NCBI GenBank assembly: GCA_024276605.1
Contig: JAJRWX010000078.1
Span: forward strand, 1-42,680
Length of the DNA stretch: 42,680 bases
Direction: 5' to 3'
Source: Planctomycetota bacterium
GTDB lineage: Bacteria > Planctomycetota > Phycisphaerae > UBA1845
Shown: piece by piece, positions 39,633 through 42,680 of the stretch
Position numbering within the stretch: the stretch's first letter is position 1
Layout: each line of letters starts with the position of its first letter
The notes under the pieces: model-generated
The model's database searches: none
What the model was told of the DNA's origin: nothing
Seen by the model: the letters and a program-made list of their open reading frames with translations, nothing else
Made by a program: the position numbers and the translations under genes

Positions 39633-41564
39633 ATGAGTTTACTGGATACCATCCAATCACCTGCCGATTTGTCAGCTTTGTCGATGGAACAGCTAACATC
39701 CCTCGCGGGGGAAATACGTACACGCATCCTGCAAGTTGTTGGTCAAAACGGCGGACATCTGACCAGCAACCTCGGCGTCACGGAATTAACCATAGCCTTG
39801 CATCGCGTTTTCGATTTTTCAATTGATCGCCTTCTCTGGGATGTGGGGCATCAATGCTACCCCCACAAATTGTTGACAGGTAGAAATGAGCGTTTCGATA
39901 CATTACGACAGCCCGGCGGCATTAGCGGTTTTCCCGACATCCACGAAAGTGAGTACGACCTGTTCCATGTGGGCCATGCCGGTACGGCAATCGCCACGGC
40001 GGTAGGCATGGCCAGGGCGGATCAATTGCTCGGTAACAACCGGGCCAGCGTAGCCCTGGTCGGCGATGCGAGCATCGTCAACGGCGTAGCCTTCGAGGGG
40101 CTCAATCAAGCCGGATTATTAAAGCGACAATTTTTGATTGTGCTCAACGACAATGAATGGGGCATTGCACCTTCTCAAGGGGCAATGGCGGAATACCTAG
40201 CTAAATTTCGTGCGAGCAATTTTTATGAGGATATGAAATCACGCACGAAACGCGTGCTCCCCAAGCTTCCTCTACTCGGTAAGCCGGCCTTCGAGATGAT
40301 CGCACATCTAAAAGAAGGTATTAAGGCGACAGTTTCACCCGGGCAAGTATTTGAAGCCATGGGTCTGCAATATGTCGGACCGGTTGACGGCCATGACATC
40401 CCACACCTGATTGAACTTCTCGACATGATAAAACATGCGCAACACCCGGTATTGCTGCATGTGCATACCGTGAAAGGTAATGGCTGCGATTGGGCATCCG
40501 CGGAACCGGGTAAGTATCACAGTCCTAGACCGTTCGCCATCGAAAGTGGGAAGGTTGCCATTGAGAAAAACGCGGGTAAAAGCTGGACGCGAGCCTTTGC
40601 AGATAGTCTGATCGAGCTAGCGGAGCAGGATGATCATATTTTCACCATGACCGCCGGTATGCCGGACGGAACGGGACTCAACCTGTTCGCGGAAAAATTT
40701 CCCGATAGATACCTCGATGTTGGCATTGCCGAAAGTTGCACGATCGACATGGCAGCGGGCATGTGCAAAGCCGGGATCAAACCGGTGGCCGTCATATACT
40801 CCACATTTCTTCAACGGGCCTTTGACCAGATTTTCCAAGAGGTCGTGTTACAAGGTTTACCGGTCATGTTCTGCCTGGATCGCGCGGGCCTTGTGGGTAG
40901 TGACGGTGCGGTTCATCATGGTTTTCTCGATATTGCCTATTTGCGCAATTTCCCGCATATGGTGTTGATGGCTCCGATTGACGAAGTCGAATTGTTGGCG
41001 GCACTCAGGTTAGGATTTACGCTCGATCAACCTTGCGCGATCCGCTACCCGCGCGATAATGTCCCAGCCCCGGTACCCGATTGCCCACCGTTTGAGCTTG
41101 GCCGATCGCGTAAACTCCGCGATGGTGATGCAGCTACCCTATTATGCTACGGCGCAACGGCCAATTATGCCCTGGCTGCGGCTGAAATGTTGGCCAGCGG
41201 GGGTATTGAAGTAGCCGTCATCTCCGCCCGATTCGCCAAGCCTATGGATACAGCTATGGTGCGAAAAGCACTACACGGTGGTCGGCCTGTGATAACTATA
41301 GAAGACCATTCGATATCCGGTGGGTTCGGGTCGGCTGTGCTGGAAACGGCTCAGATGCTGGGACTGGACGCCTCGCAACTCACGCGTCTGGGTTTGCCGG
41401 TCGATCGCTTTATCGCCCACGGTTCCCGCGCAGGTCAGTTAGCTGAGTGCAATCTCGATGCTTCGGGTATCGCCACGACGCTGCTGCAAATATTTGAAAA
41501 GGATGTACCGCGCCTATCGTCGGACGATTCAACAGCCATAAACGTGCCTTTGGTTTCACGTTAG
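39633..41564 (+). CDS. dxs: 1-deoxy-D-xylulose-5-phosphate synthase
   Basis: A 643-residue thiamine-dependent enzyme that condenses pyruvate and glyceraldehyde-3-phosphate, the first step of the MEP isoprenoid pathway. GGGAGAA lies before the ATG. N-terminal blocks are NGGHLTSNLGVTELTIALH and LLWDVGHQCYPHKLLTGR. The thiamine diphosphate site is VGDASIVNGVAFEGLNQAG with LNDNEWGIAPSQGAM; the usual GDGA is GDAS here. The pyrimidine domain has FLQRAFDQIFQEVVLQGLPV and DRAGLVGSDGAVHHG. The C-terminal part with EDHSISGGFGSAV is typical. The length is normal. It sits between the polyprenyl synthase and nadK. Confidence 0.95.
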   Translation: MSLLDTIQSPADLSALSMEQLTSLAGEIRTRILQVVGQNGGHLTSNLGVTELTIALHRVFDFSIDRLLWDVGHQCYPHKLLTGRNERFDTLRQPGGISGFPDIHESEYDLFHVGHAGTAIATAVGMARADQLLGNNRASVALVGDASIVNGVAFEGLNQAGLLKRQFLIVLNDNEWGIAPSQGAMAEYLAKFRASNFYEDMKSRTKRVLPKLPLLGKPAFEMIAHLKEGIKATVSPGQVFEAMGLQYVGPVDGHDIPHLIELLDMIKHAQHPVLLHVHTVKGNGCDWASAEPGKYHSPRPFAIESGKVAIEKNAGKSWTRAFADSLIELAEQDDHIFTMTAGMPDGTGLNLFAEKFPDRYLDVGIAESCTIDMAAGMCKAGIKPVAVIYSTFLQRAFDQIFQEVVLQGLPVMFCLDRAGLVGSDGAVHHGFLDIAYLRNFPHMVLMAPIDEVELLAALRLGFTLDQPCAIRYPRDNVPAPVPDCPPFELGRSRKLRDGDAATLLCYGATANYALAAAEMLASGGIEVAVISARFAKPMDTAMVRKALHGGRPVITIEDHSISGGFGSAVLETAQMLGLDASQLTRLGLPVDRFIAHGSRAGQLAECNLDASGIATTLLQIFEKDVPRLSSDDSTAINVPLVSR

Positions 41565-41629
41565 TCGTCATGCCATGTACACATGGCTAAGAATGTCGTC
41601 GCACGGTTGTAGGTCATAAAGTCAATCTC

Positions 41630-42487
41630 ATGCCAAAGGAAGTCTCTGACAAACGCGTGTATTTGCTGAGCAACCCGGATAAGGCTGCCGCGGCCAAGGC
41701 TATGGATCTTCTGGCCACGTTTGCGGCATCGCACTGTCATGTTGTCGGCACCGAGCAAGGGCTTGATTGTGCGCATATCCGAGATGACGGCATTGATCGG
41801 CTGATTGTTCTAGGCGGCGACGGCACCCTCATTAGCGTAGCTCGGTCGTTAGCTGAGCATCAGGTACCGCTCATCGGCGTCAATATCGGCAAGCTTGGGT
41901 TTCTGGCTGAATTCTCCTTAGCGGAATTAAAAACGCATTTTCAACGAGCGCTAAGCGACGATGCGCTTCTGCGGAAACGAATGATTCTTGACGTTACCGT
42001 TTCCCGTGAAGGAAGGGTGCTTGATTATCACATTGCGATTAACGACTGTGTGATTCGGGCAGGATCGCCGTTTAGGATGGTAGCGCTGGGTATCTCGATT
42101 GACGACATGCCGCTAACGGAAGTCAGCGGCGACGGCTTGATCGTCTGCACGCCTAACGGGTCTACAGCGCACAACCTGTCCGTGGGCGGGCCTATTATTC
42201 AGCACGGCGTAGATGCCATTGTCTTGACACCATTGGCGCCGCACTCGCTTACACACATACCCTTGGTGGTTGAGTGTGATAGTGTGGTTGATATCATCGC
42301 CACAAACGTCAACGAAGGCACCACCGCCATTGTGGACGGCCAGGTCGCGATGCCACTCAAACCAGGTGATCGAGTCACGATCAAACGATATGCCTGTGCG
42401 CTGCACATCGTATGCAACCCCATGTACCCTCGCTGGCACAAGTTAGTGACGAAGCTGCATTGGGGCAAACAGCCTGACTATGAATGA
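41630..42487 (+). CDS. nadK: NAD kinase
   Basis: A 285-residue ATP-NAD kinase that makes NADP. Visible motifs: GGDGT at 62-66 (in VLGGDGTLISVARSL), IGVNIGKLGFLAEF, the substrate loop NDCVIRAGSPF, CTPNGSTAHNLSVGGPII and the LTPLAPHSLTHIPLVV block. The length is normal for bacterial NAD kinase. It is 65 bases after dxs in the same direction. The neighbourhood fits the common bacterial ispA-dxs-...-nadK order; the intervening tlyA-type gene found in some bacteria is absent. Confidence 0.95.
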   Translation: MPKEVSDKRVYLLSNPDKAAAAKAMDLLATFAASHCHVVGTEQGLDCAHIRDDGIDRLIVLGGDGTLISVARSLAEHQVPLIGVNIGKLGFLAEFSLAELKTHFQRALSDDALLRKRMILDVTVSREGRVLDYHIAINDCVIRAGSPFRMVALGISIDDMPLTEVSGDGLIVCTPNGSTAHNLSVGGPIIQHGVDAIVLTPLAPHSLTHIPLVVECDSVVDIIATNVNEGTTAIVDGQVAMPLKPGDRVTIKRYACALHIVCNPMYPRWHKLVTKLHWGKQPDYE

Positions 42488-42526
42488 TCTCACCTCTAGT
42501 AGTTATTGATAAGTAGTGAATTCTTT

Positions 42527-42680
42527 CTAGTGCTTTGTCACACCTTAAGTTTAGGGTTCGCGAAGTCCACTCCCTCACCAGGCCGTCGAAATACTTGGCG
42601 CGCTTCTTGCTGGTTGATTTTTGTATACTATCGATCGGTGGTTTGTTAGCCATGGATGGTGTCTTATAGGGAAAGGAACC
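42527..42680. mobile_element. Left end of a CTAG-ended element running off the window, copy H
   Basis: CTAGTGCTTTGTCACA (42527-42542) begins 40 bases after the nadK stop codon. What follows (CCTTAAGTTTAGGG and onward) differs from the small palindromic copies, so this may be the end of a full insertion sequence. On the minus strand a frame (SIQKSTSKKRAKYFDGLVRE) stays open to the window edge through an ATG at 42653. It could be the end of an element gene, but I do not recognise it. Confidence 0.4.

Overview
The window looks like chromosomal DNA of a planctomycete, most likely of the Phycisphaerae type. The clues are family-level: an ECF sigma factor start/stop-overlapping a Ser/Thr kinase with tetratricopeptide repeats, a secreted thrombospondin-type-3/dockerin protein, a small membrane protein ending in a CxxCGYDLTGN zinc ribbon, a pre-peptidase-like Cys-rich lipoprotein, an OleA/OleB pair, and an nfeD-floA operon. 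No rRNA, tRNA, CRISPR array or prophage was recognised.

Layout. 1-880: start of a probable transposase running off the left edge, then a small secreted protein. 881-5861: a tail-anchored acidic protein, rsmE, a large phosphohexomutase and a zinc-ribbon membrane protein. 6376-8808: a Lon-like AAA protease broken by one in-frame TAA. 9167-12651: a lone pseudopilin, an LpxL-like acyltransferase and a thrombospondin-type-3/dockerin secreted protein. 13033-17513: ECF sigma factor, kinase-TPR protein and a metallo-beta-lactamase-fold hydrolase. 17711-23388: small lipoprotein, rho, rpsO, pnp and a cold-shock protein. 23684-25912: a soluble histidine kinase and an NtrC-type regulator that share an upstream sequence. 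25930-34286, all minus strand: membrane protein, floA, nfeD, NfeD-type protease, fcl, hutI and an M28 peptidase. 34723-42487: phospholipase A2-like lipoprotein (minus), then oleA, oleB, polyprenyl synthase, dxs and nadK (plus).

Functional groupings. RNA processing and termination: rho, rpsO, pnp, csp. Membrane proteostasis and microdomains: NfeD protease, NfeD, FloA, a membrane-anchored Pro-rich protein. Isoprenoid supply: dxs and polyprenyl synthase, next to nadK in an order common in bacteria. Head-to-head hydrocarbon chemistry: oleA and oleB, without oleC or oleD in view. Signalling: ECF/kinase module and the two-component pair.

The most distinctive non-coding signal is a dispersed family of palindromic repeats. 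Their ends read CTAGTGCTTTGTCAC, or share the core GGGTGGCATGG/CCATGCCACCC. They sit directly 3' of genes, and in two cases the CTAG at the element end supplies the TAG stop codon of the neighbouring gene. Two other inverted-repeat families also occur. All functional calls come from reading motifs by eye; no database search was run.
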